Of a stretch of 64,000 nt of DNA, positions 16,149 through 23,972 are shown piece after piece. Both the position numbers and the translations under genes were made by a program. The notes below the pieces were generated by a model, which saw only the letters and a program-made list of their open reading frames with translations, made no database searches and was not told the DNA's origin. The stretch's first letter is position 1. Every line of letters starts with the position of its first letter. The DNA is from Bog-473 sp963840435 (GTDB taxonomy: Bacteria; Actinomycetota; Acidimicrobiia; Acidimicrobiales; RAAP-2): positions 682,001 through 746,000 of the forward strand of contig CAWIYY010000012.1 of assembly GCA_963840435.1 (NCBI GenBank). Reading direction: 5' to 3'.

Positions 16149-16775
16149 TCAATCCTCCTCGCCGGGCGGGAGGAAGCTGAAAGGCAGGTCGGCCAGGGAG
16201 ATGAGCGTCGAGGCGATCCATCGCGTGAGCCCGTCGAACATCGGCGCGATCGACGAGGGGTCCTCGAGGTTCTGCTCGCTGAAGCGGATGGAGCCCTCGT
16301 ACGTCGCCTCGACCGCCCAGCGCAGGCCGCCCGGCGTGGTGCCGTCGGGAGCGAGGCCGGGGTCGTCGGGATGGACCTGTTCAATGGTGGTCGCCGTGCG
16401 GGCCAGGTCCATGGGCTCCGAGAGGGGCCCGAAGGAAGGCAGGACGGCCAGGACCTTCTCCGTGTCCGGCGCCTCGGCCATGCGTTGCACGCGCAAGGCC
16501 ACCTCAATGACCACCTCGGGTGGCTCGTCGGGCGGCTCGCCGATCGACCAGCTCCGGTAGGAGGTCTGGCTCCACGTGGGCCAGTCGACTGAGACGTCGG
16601 CGCGCACCCGGGGTGGCTGCTCCTCACCGGGAAGGCTGTAGGACGTCTCCCACGAGACGTCGCCCAGGAACACGTCGACCTGGAAGCGCTCCTCGACAGC
16701 CTGGCGCTGGAGGAGCGCGCGGTCGAAGGAAGCCCGGATGGTGCCGATGACGTCGACGAGCAGATGGTCGAGCAC
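16149..16775 (-). CDS. conserved hypothetical protein
   Basis: 208 residues, acidic, with no signal peptide or membrane segment. It opens VLDHLLVDVIGTIRASFDRA, then alternates short strands and helices (EERFQVDVFLGDVSWETSYS, EVVIEVALRVQRMAEAPD) and ends in a Pro/Glu-rich tail PFSFLPPGEED. I do not recognise the family. It is likely a real gene: the GTG is preceded 8 nt upstream by TATCCT, a leaderless -10 box like those of its neighbours, and its codon positions have strong third-base GC bias. A divergent phosphodiesterase gene starts 86 nt away. The 85 nt between it and the SCO1 start hold nothing clear. Confidence 0.65.
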   Translation of the reverse strand: MLDHLLVDVIGTIRASFDRALLQRQAVEERFQVDVFLGDVSWETSYSLPGEEQPPRVRADVSVDWPTWSQTSYRSWSIGEPPDEPPEVVIEVALRVQRMAEAPDTEKVLAVLPSFGPLSEPMDLARTATTIEQVHPDDPGLAPDGTTPGGLRWAVEATYEGSIRFSEQNLEDPSSIAPMFDGLTRWIASTLISLADLPFSFLPPGEED

Positions 16776-16783
16776 GCTCCGCG

Positions 16784-16789
16784 AGGATA
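16784..16789 (-). promoter_or_regulatory. -10 box TATCCT, hypothetical gene (leaderless)
   Basis: TATCCT on the minus strand ends 8 nt before the GTG at 16775, with no ribosome-binding site. Confidence 0.4.
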
Positions 16790-16848
16790 GGCGTGCGGGA
16801 GGCCGTCCCGGCCTCGGCCGACCAGACGGCGTGCCCCGGCCCGGCTGT

Positions 16849-16854
16849 TACGGT
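16849..16854 (+). promoter_or_regulatory. -10 box TACGGT, phosphodiesterase gene (leaderless)
   Basis: TACGGT ends 7 nt before the ATG at 16862. It supports that ATG over an upstream in-frame start at 16793. Confidence 0.45.
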
Positions 16855-16861
16855 CGGTCGA

Positions 16862-17731
16862 ATGGGAACGGGGTCGGCCTGGTTGGAGCGCAAAGTGATC
16901 GCCTACGCGCACCAGGGCGGCGCATGGGAAGCGCCGTCGTCGACGCTCCACGCCATTCGGAGCGCCCTGGCCGCCGGAGCGACCGGAATCGAGCTCGACG
17001 TCCATGCCACCGCCGACGGCGAGCTGGTGGTCTGCCACGACGCCACCGTGGACCGGACCACGGCCCAATCGGGGACCATCGCCTCGTTCACGCTCGAACA
17101 GCTCCGGTCCATGGATTTCTCGTACTGGTGGATCTTCGGGGCGGACGTGACACCGGGCCGACCGGCGGCCGACTATCCCTTCCGGGGCCGGGCGCCCGCC
17201 GACCGCTCCTTCGGGATCGCCACGCTGCGCGAGGTGCTCGAGTCCTTCCCCGGCGTCGTGCTCAACCTCGACATCAAACAGACGGCGCCGGTGGTGGCCC
17301 CCTACGAGGAGTCGCTGGCAAAGCTGCTGGCCGAATTCGGGCGCACGGACGACGTGATCGTGGCCTCCTTCCTCGATCCGGCGACCGACGCCTTCCGGCA
17401 GTTCGCCCCCCAGATTCCGACTTCAGCCGGGACGGTGGCCACGGCCGAGGCCTGGCGGGCCGTCCAGGCGGGGGAGGCGGTGCCCGATATCCCGGCTGTG
17501 GCCTACCAGGTACCTGAGCGCCAGGGCGACCTCGTCGTGGTCGACGAGCGCTTCGTGGCGGCAGCCCACGCGGCAGGCAAGGCCGTCCACGTGTGGACGG
17601 TGAACGACCCCGAGTCGATGTTTCGCCTGCTTGGGCTCGGGGTGGACGGCATCATCTCGGATGTGCCGACGACGCTGTGCTCGGTCTTGGACGCAGCCGG
17701 TACAGCCTGGGACGGGTCGCTCTCGTCCTGA
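16862..17731 (+). CDS. glycerophosphodiester phosphodiesterase family protein
   Basis: 289 residues from the ATG at 16862. GDPD enzymes split glycerophosphodiesters into an alcohol and glycerol 3-phosphate. The TIM-barrel signature is present: AYAHQGGAWEAPSSTLHAI (here HQGG replaces the usual HRG), then GIELDVHATADGELVVCHD with metal ligands Glu and Asp and the second catalytic His in CHD. The last strand is HVWTVNDPESMFRLLGLGVD followed by GIISDVP. No signal peptide, so it is cytoplasmic. The Arg of the HRG motif is replaced by Gln, a change seen in several actinobacterial members. Confidence 0.92.
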   Translation: MGTGSAWLERKVIAYAHQGGAWEAPSSTLHAIRSALAAGATGIELDVHATADGELVVCHDATVDRTTAQSGTIASFTLEQLRSMDFSYWWIFGADVTPGRPAADYPFRGRAPADRSFGIATLREVLESFPGVVLNLDIKQTAPVVAPYEESLAKLLAEFGRTDDVIVASFLDPATDAFRQFAPQIPTSAGTVATAEAWRAVQAGEAVPDIPAVAYQVPERQGDLVVVDERFVAAAHAAGKAVHVWTVNDPESMFRLLGLGVDGIISDVPTTLCSVLDAAGTAWDGSLSS

Positions 17732-17743
17732 GAGGAACCAGCG

Positions 17744-17827
17744 TCAGCCGCGGCCGCAGTTCGGCTTCTTGCCGTGGTTGGCCTTCTTCTTCGTTCTGAG
17801 CTTGCGCTTGACCGTTCGCTTCGACAT
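17744..17827 (-). CDS. small ribosomal-type protein bL37
   Basis: Only 27 residues, MSKRTVKRKLRTKKKANHGK followed by KPNCGRG; more than half are Lys/Arg. The KKxANHGKxPN core is that of bL37, a tiny large-subunit protein found in mycobacterial ribosome structures and conserved in Actinobacteria. A longer in-frame reading upstream to 17926 has no family resemblance. TATGCT, a good -10 box, ends 9 nt before the ATG, so the mRNA should be leaderless. It is convergent with the phosphodiesterase gene and divergent from the DUF192 gene. Confidence 0.85.
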   Translation of the reverse strand: MSKRTVKRKLRTKKKANHGKKPNCGRG

Positions 17828-17836
17828 GAACTCGAC

Positions 17837-17842
17837 AGCATA
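17837..17842 (-). promoter_or_regulatory. -10 box TATGCT, bL37 gene (leaderless)
   Basis: TATGCT on the minus strand lies 9 nt upstream of the bL37 ATG; no Shine-Dalgarno sequence. It faces away from the DUF192 promoter 24 bp further on. Confidence 0.5.
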
Positions 17843-17866
17843 GACGGAGTACGAGAGGCCGTCCGG

Positions 17867-17872
17867 TAGCCT
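17867..17872 (+). promoter_or_regulatory. -10 box TAGCCT, DUF192 gene (leaderless)
   Basis: TAGCCT ends 8 nt before the ATG at 17881, matching the spacing of the other leaderless genes in the window. Confidence 0.5.
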
Positions 17873-17880
17873 CGGCGGCC

Positions 17881-18240
17881 ATGCGGTCCGGTTGGCTGCT
17901 GCGGGACGGCGACGTGGTCTGCGCACTCGAGATGGCGGAGACGCCGGCCGAGCGGCGGATTCTGCGTCGGCGGGCGGGCTGCGACGGCGCCCTGCACGTC
18001 GACCGGGTGCACAGCCTGCACACGGCGGGCATGAAGTTCCCGATCGACGTTGCCTTCCTCTCGGCCGACCACACGGTGCTCCGGGTGGCCCGCCTCAAGC
18101 CGTGGCGGCTCGCGCTGGGCGGCCGGGGCACCCAGAGCGCCGTGGCCATGGGCGCGGGCTCTCTCGAGCGCTGGGGCGTCCAGGTGGGTGACCAGCTCGA
18201 GATGCGCGAGGCGCAGCCCGGCTCGAACGGCTCGCCTTGA
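17881..18240 (+). CDS. DUF192 family protein
   Basis: 119 residues. The family core is present: ETPAERRILRRRAGCDGAL, then HVDRVHSLHTAGMKFPIDVA (the conserved 'M.FPiDv.F' strand), and VARLKPWRLALGGRGTQSAV with a terminal GVQVGDQLEM. DUF192 proteins are small beta barrels of unknown function, often secreted, but this one has no signal peptide. The last bases overlap the TTG start of rsmI, so the pair is translationally coupled. Confidence 0.88.
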   Translation: MRSGWLLRDGDVVCALEMAETPAERRILRRRAGCDGALHVDRVHSLHTAGMKFPIDVAFLSADHTVLRVARLKPWRLALGGRGTQSAVAMGAGSLERWGVQVGDQLEMREAQPGSNGSP

Positions 18241-19118
18241 GCTCGGCCGTGGCCGGCCAGGGTCGCCTGGTGCTCGTGGCCACGCCGATCGGCAACCTGG
18301 GCGACCTGGCCCCGCGGGCCCGCCAGGTCCTGGCCGACGCCGCGCTCATTTGTTGCGAGGACACCCGCCGGACCCGCGCCCTGCTCTCGGCACTCGGCAT
18401 CGGTGCCGGCGACCGCCTCATGTCGCTACACCGGCACAACGAGGCCGCCGGAGCGGACCGGGTCGCTGCGGCCGTGGCCGGTGGGGCCCTGGTCGCGCTG
18501 GTCAGCGACGCGGGGACGCCGGGCATCTCGGACCCCGGCGCGCTGGTCGTCGCCCGCTTGGCCGCCCAGGGCGAGACGGTGACCACGGTGCCCGGGCCCT
18601 CGTCGGTCGTGGCCGCCGTGACGGTCAGCGGGCTTCCGACGGACCGTTTCGTCGTCGAGGGCTTTCTTCCGCGCAAGGGGTCCGACCGTCGGCGCCGGGT
18701 GGCCGCGCTCTTGGCAGACGAGCGGACGTCGGTGGTGCTCGAGGCGCCGGGGCGCCTCGCCTCCACGCTGGAAGAGCTGGCCGTGCTGGACCCCGACCGC
18801 CCGGTCGCGGTGGCCCGTGAGATGACGAAGTTGCACGAGGAGGTGTGGCGGGGCACGGCGGCCGCGGGGGCGGCCGAGTTCGGCGGGCGCGACGTGCGCG
18901 GCGAGATCGTGCTCGTGGTCGGCGGCGGCCCGGCGCCCGAGCCGGCGGACGACGACGCCGTCGAGGTAGCAGTGCGGGCCGTCTGGGCACACGATGCCGC
19001 GGCCGGTCCGCGCCAGGTGGCCGACCGCGTGGCGGCGACACTGGGAGTGGCCCGCCGCCGGGCCTATGAGGCAGCGCTGCGGATCCGCAGCGACCCGACC
19101 GGGTCCGGAAGCGACTGA
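18237..19118 (+). CDS. rsmI: 16S rRNA (cytidine1402-2'-O)-methyltransferase
   Basis: 293 residues, start TTG at 18237 overlapping the DUF192 stop (TTGA). The tetrapyrrole-methylase fold begins LVLVATPIGNLGDLAPRAR, the RsmI signature, with CCEDTRRTRALLSALGI next. The second signature is VSDAGTPGISDPGALVVARL, and GFLPRKGSDRRRRVAALL follows. RsmI methylates the 2'-O of C1402 in the ribosomal P site together with RsmH. The C-terminal helical domain (from AAGPRQVADRVAATLGVARR) is the usual RsmI_HTH. Mycobacteria keep rsmI and metG near each other as here. Confidence 0.96.
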   Translation: MSSAVAGQGRLVLVATPIGNLGDLAPRARQVLADAALICCEDTRRTRALLSALGIGAGDRLMSLHRHNEAAGADRVAAAVAGGALVALVSDAGTPGISDPGALVVARLAAQGETVTTVPGPSSVVAAVTVSGLPTDRFVVEGFLPRKGSDRRRRVAALLADERTSVVLEAPGRLASTLEELAVLDPDRPVAVAREMTKLHEEVWRGTAAAGAAEFGGRDVRGEIVLVVGGGPAPEPADDDAVEVAVRAVWAHDAAAGPRQVADRVAATLGVARRRAYEAALRIRSDPTGSGSD

Positions 19119-19127
19119 GCGCGCCGG

Positions 19128-19133
19128 TACGCT
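19128..19133 (+). promoter_or_regulatory. -10 box TACGCT, metG (leaderless)
   Basis: TACGCT ends 7 nt before the metG GTG at 19141, within the 22-nt rsmI-metG spacer. So metG can be transcribed on its own with a leaderless mRNA. Confidence 0.5.
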
Positions 19134-19140
19134 ACCGGCG

Positions 19141-20685
19141 GTGCCCCCCTACTACCTGACGACGCCCATCTACTACGTCAACGATGCGCCGCATGTCGGC
19201 ACGGCCTACACGACGGTCAACGCGGACGCCCTGGCCCGGTGGCACCGTTTGCTCGGCGACGACGTGTGGTTCATGACCGGCACGGACGAGCACGGCGCCA
19301 AGATCGTCGAGGCGGCCGAGGCCAATGGCGTGACCCCGAAGGAATGGACCGACAGGACGTCGGCCCGCTTCAAGGAGGCGTGGAGCCGGCTCGACATCCG
19401 CTACGACGACTTCATACGGACGACGGAACCACGGCACTACGCGGTGGTCCAGCAGTTCCTCCAGCGCATCTACGACAACGGTTTCATCGAGCTGGCGCCC
19501 TACTCGGGCCTCTACTGCATCTCGTGCGAGGACTACTACACCGAGGACCAACTGGTCGACGGCAAATGCCCGCTGCACGGCCGGCCGGTCGTCGAGATGC
19601 AGGAGGACAACTACTTCTTCAAACTGAGCGCGTTCGAACAACCGCTCCTCGACTACTACGACAGCCACCCCGACTTCGTCCGTCCCGTGTCCAAGCGCAA
19701 CGAGGCACTCGGTTTCATCCGGGGCGGCCTGCTCGATGTCTCCATCACCCGGACCTCGTTCTCGTGGGGTGTTCCGGTTCCCTGGGACAGCGGCCACGTG
19801 TTCTATGTCTGGTACGACGCGCTGATCAACTACCTCACCGTGGCCGGCTACGGCACCGACGAGGCGGCCTTCGCGGCACGCTGGGGCGCGGCCCATCACC
19901 TTCTGGCCAAGGACATCTTGAAATTCCACTGCGTCTGGTGGCCGGCCATGTGCATGGCAGCCGGCATCGAACCGCCCGCCGAGATCTTCGTGCACGGGTA
20001 CCTGTTGATGGGAGGCCAGAAACTGGGCAAGACGATGATCGCTGCGGGCCAGGGCGGCGACGGCGCCCCGCTGAACATCACCGACGTCTCGCCCTTGGCT
20101 CTCGCGGACGACTTCGGCGTCGATCCGCTGCGCTACCACCTCCTGCGCGAAGTCCCTCTGGGAGGCGACGGGGACTTCTCCTACGAGGGCATCGTCGCCC
20201 GGTACAACTCCGACCTGGCCAACAACCTTGGCAACCTGGTCTCGCGGGTCACTACCGTGGTCCACTCGAAGTGCGGCGGCGTCGGACCGGCACCGGATCC
20301 CCTGAGCGAGCTGGCCGCCGAGGCGGCCCGGGTCCTCGAGGCCGTGACGGCCGCCTGGGAGCGCTGGGCGCCCCATGAGGCGCTCGAGGAGACCTGGCGC
20401 CTGATCGGGGCAGCCAACGCCCGCCTCGAGGTGGCCGAGCCCTGGAAGATGGATCCGGGGCCCGAGGTCGACGCCGTCCTGGGCGACGCCCTCGAGGTGC
20501 TGCGCATCGTGGCCGTTCTGTCCTGGCCGGCCATGCCGTCGACGGCCGCCGAGATCTGGCGGCGTATCGGCATGCCCGGCGACCCGGCAGCGGCCCGGCT
20601 CCCGCTCGAGGCCGGCTGGGGCGGGTACCCGGGCGGCGTGGCCGTGATCAAGGGCGATCCGCTCTTCCCGCGGCGGAAGGCCTGA
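19141..20685 (+). CDS. metG: methionyl-tRNA synthetase
   Basis: 514 residues from the GTG at 19141, the start that gives PPYYLTTPIYYVNDAPHVGT, the class I opening with HVGT in the HIGH position. The zinc knuckle lies in CISCEDYYTEDQLVDGKCPL with a final CPLH. The KMSKS loop is unusual: GGQKLGKTMIAAGQGGDGAP, so KLGKT plus an insertion before DFGVDPLRYHLLREVPLG. The stem-contact and anticodon-binding helices follow (YNSDLANNLGNLVSRVTTVV), and there is no C-terminal dimerisation domain. It charges both initiator and elongator tRNA-Met. tatD overlaps its stop by one base. Confidence 0.95.
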   Translation: MPPYYLTTPIYYVNDAPHVGTAYTTVNADALARWHRLLGDDVWFMTGTDEHGAKIVEAAEANGVTPKEWTDRTSARFKEAWSRLDIRYDDFIRTTEPRHYAVVQQFLQRIYDNGFIELAPYSGLYCISCEDYYTEDQLVDGKCPLHGRPVVEMQEDNYFFKLSAFEQPLLDYYDSHPDFVRPVSKRNEALGFIRGGLLDVSITRTSFSWGVPVPWDSGHVFYVWYDALINYLTVAGYGTDEAAFAARWGAAHHLLAKDILKFHCVWWPAMCMAAGIEPPAEIFVHGYLLMGGQKLGKTMIAAGQGGDGAPLNITDVSPLALADDFGVDPLRYHLLREVPLGGDGDFSYEGIVARYNSDLANNLGNLVSRVTTVVHSKCGGVGPAPDPLSELAAEAARVLEAVTAAWERWAPHEALEETWRLIGAANARLEVAEPWKMDPGPEVDAVLGDALEVLRIVAVLSWPAMPSTAAEIWRRIGMPGDPAAARLPLEAGWGGYPGGVAVIKGDPLFPRRKA

Positions 20686-21506
20686 TGGCGGGCTGGTTCG
20701 ACTCGCACTGCCACGTGCAGGAGGAGTTCCGGGAGGGCGAGGACGGAGGCGGTCTCGACCCGCTGCTGGACCGAGCCCGCGAGGCCGGGGTCGAGCGACT
20801 GGTCTGCATCGGTACCGGGGTGACCACCTCAGCCCAGGCCGTGGCGGTGGCCCGGGCCAGTGCCGGTGGCGCACCACGGGCGTGGGCCTCGGTCGGCCTG
20901 CATCCCCACGAGGCGGCTGAGGGGGCCGATGCGGTGGCGGCGTTGCTCGAGCGCGAGCTTGCCGTCGGCGATGGTGCCGTCGTCGCGGTTGGCGAGTGTG
21001 GTCTCGACTACTACTACGAGCACTCCCCGCGCGACGCGCAGCGCGTCGCGTTCGCTGCGCAGATCGCGTTGGCTCATCGTCACGATCTGACGTTGGTCAT
21101 CCATGCGCGTGACGCGTGGTCGGATCTCTTCGATGTCCTCGCCGCCGAAGGCGTGCCGGCACGCACCGTGTTGCACTGCTTCACCGGAGGCGTCGACGAG
21201 GTGGAGCGCTGTCTCGCGGCGGACATGTTCGTGTCGTTCAGCGGCATCGTGACGTTCAAGAACGCGGCCGACGTCCGCGCCGCCGCGGCGCGTTGTCCGC
21301 TCGACCGTCTGCTTGTCGAGACGGACAGTCCGTTCCTCGCACCAGTGCCGTATCGAGGCCGAACGAATGAGCCCTCGTACCTTCCTTACGTCGGCGAGGC
21401 CATCGCCGCCATCAAGGGTTGCAGCCCCCATGAAGTGATGGAACGGTCGGCTGCCGCGGCTGCATTCGCGTTTTCCACAGGTAACGAATCACACCCTGTT
21501 CTATAA
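20685..21506 (+). CDS. tatD: TatD-family metal-dependent hydrolase/DNase
   Basis: 273 residues. The metal-binding N-terminus is WFDSHCHVQEEF (H-x-H). Catalytic Glu is in AVGECGLDYYYEHSP, His residues are in LVIHARDAW and VLHCFTGG, and the final Asp is in LLVETDSPFLAPVPYRG, so the amidohydrolase-fold site is complete. TatD proteins act as 3'-5' exonucleases in DNA repair. The gene sits between metG and the rpfB slot as in mycobacteria. From about position 20990 onward codon choice changes (many CGT and GCG codons instead of CGG/GCC), suggesting that the 3' half has another history. Confidence 0.94.
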   Translation: MAGWFDSHCHVQEEFREGEDGGGLDPLLDRAREAGVERLVCIGTGVTTSAQAVAVARASAGGAPRAWASVGLHPHEAAEGADAVAALLERELAVGDGAVVAVGECGLDYYYEHSPRDAQRVAFAAQIALAHRHDLTLVIHARDAWSDLFDVLAAEGVPARTVLHCFTGGVDEVERCLAADMFVSFSGIVTFKNAADVRAAAARCPLDRLLVETDSPFLAPVPYRGRTNEPSYLPYVGEAIAAIKGCSPHEVMERSAAAAAFAFSTGNESHPVL

Positions 21507-21604
21507 AATTCGAGAACCTCGTGACCTGCATGTTTAGGCCTCAGTTCGGCCAAAATAGGGTGATGAGCTGGTACTTCGCATAAATATCGCGAGTCTTCCC
21601 GTGT

Positions 21605-21632
21605 TTGACCTGCGGAAATAAAACATTAAAAC
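21605..21632 (+). promoter_or_regulatory. candidate sigma70-type promoter in AT-rich gap before RlpA-like gene
   Basis: TTGACC (21605-21610) and TAAAAC (21627-21632) are 16 nt apart. The 21507-21701 gap is distinctly AT-rich compared with its surroundings and holds no open frame. A second TANNNT box, TAGTTT, lies at 21675-21680 close to the coding start. No riboswitch consensus was recognised. Confidence 0.45.
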
Positions 21633-21701
21633 GCCCTTCCCCATTTTGGATTTGCGCGGGGTGGGACGGTCTCCTAGTTTCTCCCGAAACCCCCCGCCCC
21701 C

Positions 21702-22361
21702 GTGAGTCGGCGCGGGTGCACTGTGTCCCCGGAGAAGGGTGGAGCCCTGCGGAACCAGAGCACTGGGGGGAGGCGCCTTGGCGTCGCAGCTGTGTTGTGC
21801 GGCGTGCTGTTCGGTCTGCCTCTCCTCTTGCTTCATAGTGAGACGGCCCACGCGTCGCGCGTGCGGACGGCGGCACCTCTCGTGCACTCGATGCACAAGG
21901 TGTTCCCGGCCAAGCATCTCGACGGCGTGGACCTGAAGTCGCATCTCGTCGCGTACCAACACGCGACTGCCTCGACGACGACGACGGCACCGACGACAAC
22001 CACGACGGCGCCGCCGACCACGACGACGAGCGCGCCACCGCCGACGACCACGACGACGGACCCGCCGCCGCCACCACCGCCGACGACCACCACGACGACG
22101 GCACCGCCGCGGCCGACGAGCTCTGAGGTGGGCGATGCAACGTGGTACTCAGAAGCACCCGACGGGTATTGCGCCAGCCCGACGTTGCCGTTCGGGACGG
22201 TTCTGACCGTGACCAACGACGTCACCGGTGCATCGACCTCGTGCACGGTGGACGACCGCGAAGGTGCGGGCTATCCGCGGGTGGTCGACATGTCGCCGGA
22301 GGGCTTCGAGCAGATCGCCCCGTTGGGCCAGGGAGTGGCGGAGGTCACAATCTCCTGGTGA
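21702..22361 (+). CDS. secreted RlpA-like double-psi beta-barrel protein
   Basis: 219 residues from the GTG at 21702; the GTG at 21723 is possible too. A signal sequence follows a long n-region (LGVAAVLCGVLFGLPLLLLH, cleavage after AHA). Then comes a Thr/Pro low-complexity linker of about 45 residues. The C-terminal domain runs from GDATWYSEAPDGYCASPTLP through FGTVLTVTNDVTGAS to VVDMSPEGFEQIAPLGQGVA, the RlpA/DPBB fold with the conserved Asp in VDDRE and in VVDMS. Such proteins bind or cut cell-wall glycans. It occupies the tatD-rsmA interval where mycobacteria encode the resuscitation-promoting factor RpfB. It overlaps rsmA by GTGA. Confidence 0.87.
   Translation: MSRRGCTVSPEKGGALRNQSTGGRRLGVAAVLCGVLFGLPLLLLHSETAHASRVRTAAPLVHSMHKVFPAKHLDGVDLKSHLVAYQHATASTTTTAPTTTTTAPPTTTTSAPPPTTTTTDPPPPPPPTTTTTTAPPRPTSSEVGDATWYSEAPDGYCASPTLPFGTVLTVTNDVTGASTSCTVDDREGAGYPRVVDMSPEGFEQIAPLGQGVAEVTISW
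21971..22125 (+). repeat. Thr/Pro-coding low-complexity repeat (ACG/ACC/CCG codons)
   Basis: Irregular tandem ACG-ACG-ACC-CCG triplets encode the TTTT/PPPP linker of the RlpA-like protein. The units vary and there are no spacers, so it is neither a CRISPR nor a simple microsatellite. Such linkers are commonly O-glycosylated and span the cell wall. Confidence 0.8.
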
Positions 22362-23179
22362 CCCATTCCGGCGCCGACATCGCCCAGCTGCTGTCGGCGC
22401 ACGGAATCCACCCGAGTCGGGCTCTCGGTCAGAACTTCGTGGCCGATGCGAACACGGTGCGGCGGATCGCCCGTCTTTCGGGCGCCGGCGCTGGGACCAA
22501 CGTGCTCGAGATCGGGGCCGGTCTGGGTTCCCTCACGCTGGCTCTGGCCGAGACGGGCGCCCGCGTCGTGGCGGTGGAGACGGACCGCCGCCTGTTCCCG
22601 GTGCTGCGTTCGGTGGTCGAGCCCGCCGGGGTCGAGGTGGTCGAGGGCGACGCCCTCACGCTCGACCTGGCCGCGCTCCTGGCCGAGCGGGCCCCCGGCC
22701 CCTGGAGCCTGGTGTCCAACCTGCCCTACAACGTGGCCACGCCGCTCGTGATGCGCACGCTGACCGACGTGGCGGCGGTGGCCCACATGCTCGTCATGGT
22801 GCAACGGGAGGTGGGGGAACGGATGGCGGCCGAGCCGGGCCAGAGTGCGTATGGGTCGGTCTCGGTGCGGATCGCCTACTTCGCCCGGGCCCAGGTGGTC
22901 GGACGGGTACCCGCCTCGGTCTTCGTGCCCCGGCCGCGGGTGGAGTCGGTCCTGGTGCGGTTCGACCGGTTGCCGTCGCCGGCGGTCGATCCCGCCCTGG
23001 TGTCCTATGAGCGGCTGGCCCAGGTGGTGCGGGCGGGCTTCGCCCAGCGTCGCAAGATGCTGCGGCGTTCCCTGGCGGGATTCGTCGAGCCGGAAGCATT
23101 CGAGCGGGCCGGCGTGCGCCCAGACGCCAGGGCCGAGGAGCTCGACGTAGCCGCCTGGGGCAGGCTGGCCGCCTCATGA
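22358..23179 (+). CDS. rsmA: 16S rRNA (adenine1518/1519-N6) dimethyltransferase
   Basis: 273 residues from the GTG at 22358, which overlaps the previous stop. The N-terminus HPSRALGQNFVADANTVRRI is the KsgA opening. SAM motif I is NVLEIGAGLGSLTLALAETG, the acidic loop is VAVETDRRL, and the catalytic motif IV is SNLPYNVATPLVMRTL (NLPY). The C-terminal small domain has FVPRPRVESVLVRFDRLP and FAQRRKMLRRSLAGF. RsmA/KsgA dimethylates two adenines near the 3' end of 16S rRNA late in 30S assembly. It is coupled to ispE (ATGA overlap), the order known from mycobacteria. Confidence 0.97.
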   Translation: MTHSGADIAQLLSAHGIHPSRALGQNFVADANTVRRIARLSGAGAGTNVLEIGAGLGSLTLALAETGARVVAVETDRRLFPVLRSVVEPAGVEVVEGDALTLDLAALLAERAPGPWSLVSNLPYNVATPLVMRTLTDVAAVAHMLVMVQREVGERMAAEPGQSAYGSVSVRIAYFARAQVVGRVPASVFVPRPRVESVLVRFDRLPSPAVDPALVSYERLAQVVRAGFAQRRKMLRRSLAGFVEPEAFERAGVRPDARAEELDVAAWGRLAAS

Positions 23180-23946
23180 TCAGGCTCCTGGCGCCGGCCA
23201 AGCTCACCGTCTCACTCCAGGTGACCGGCCTGCGCCAGGACGGCTTCCACGAGCTCGCCGCCGAGATGGTGACCCTCGACCTGGCCGACGTTCTCGAGGT
23301 CGACGAGGCCGGATCGGGCCTGGTCGTCGAGGCCGGCCCGGGCACCAGAGGGTCGGACCTCCCGGCGGCCTCGAGCAACCTCGTCACCAAGGCTCTGGCC
23401 GCCTGCGGACGGACCGCCGGCGTCCGCCTCGAGAAGCGGATCCCCCTGGGTGGCGGCCTGGGCGGCGGGTCGGCCGACGCCGGTGCCATCTTCCGCTGGG
23501 CCGGGTGTCACGACCTCGATCTGGCGGCGTCGATCGGAGCCGACGTGCCGTTCTGCCTGGTCGGCGGCCGGGCCCGGGTCGAGGGCATCGGCGAGCGGGT
23601 GACGCCGCTCGAGCACGTCGATCGCGACTATCTGCTGCTCATGCCTCCATTCGGCGTCGACACCGCCTCGGTCTTCCGGGCCTGGGACGGCGGTCACCGG
23701 GAGGAGGGAGTCAACACCCTCACGGCGGCGGCGCTGGCCGTCGAGCCCCGACTCGCCGCCTGGCGGGACGCGCTGGGGGACCTGTCGGGGCAGGCGCCGA
23801 CGCTGGCCGGGAGCGGTTCGACCTGGTTCGTCGAGGGTGGTCCACCCGGCGCGGGCGCGGAGGATCAGCCGCTGCTGGAACTAGGAGGTGTCGCGGGCCG
23901 GCTGGTGCGGGCCCGCACGGTGCCGGCGGGGTGGGTCGGCGGGTGA
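23176..23946 (+). CDS. ispE: 4-diphosphocytidyl-2-C-methyl-D-erythritol kinase
   Basis: 256 residues, slightly short of the usual 280-310. GHMP-kinase fold: N-terminal APAKLTVSLQVTGLRQDGFH, and the ATP loop IPLGGGLGGGSADAGAIFRW (residues about 93-112). The C-terminal substrate strand is LAGSGSTWFVEGG. It performs the ATP-dependent step of the MEP pathway to isoprenoid precursors in the cytoplasm. The C-terminus ends earlier than most homologues, but all signature motifs are present. It is the last gene of the tatD-rlpA-rsmA-ispE run. Confidence 0.94.
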   Translation: MIRLLAPAKLTVSLQVTGLRQDGFHELAAEMVTLDLADVLEVDEAGSGLVVEAGPGTRGSDLPAASSNLVTKALAACGRTAGVRLEKRIPLGGGLGGGSADAGAIFRWAGCHDLDLAASIGADVPFCLVGGRARVEGIGERVTPLEHVDRDYLLLMPPFGVDTASVFRAWDGGHREEGVNTLTAAALAVEPRLAAWRDALGDLSGQAPTLAGSGSTWFVEGGPPGAGAEDQPLLELGGVAGRLVRARTVPAGWVGG

Positions 23947-23972
23947 GGGAACGACCTGAGGGGCCGGCGTTA

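Noticed and set aside
21507..21701. Possible c-di-AMP (ydaO-type) riboswitch before the cell-wall gene
   Set aside because: Such switches precede wall-hydrolase genes in actinobacteria, but I could not match the conserved core here or before the NlpC/P60 gene.
21971..22125. Possible CRISPR-like repeat array
   Set aside because: The repeats are degenerate Thr/Pro codons inside a coding frame with no spacers. No CRISPR array was seen anywhere in the window.
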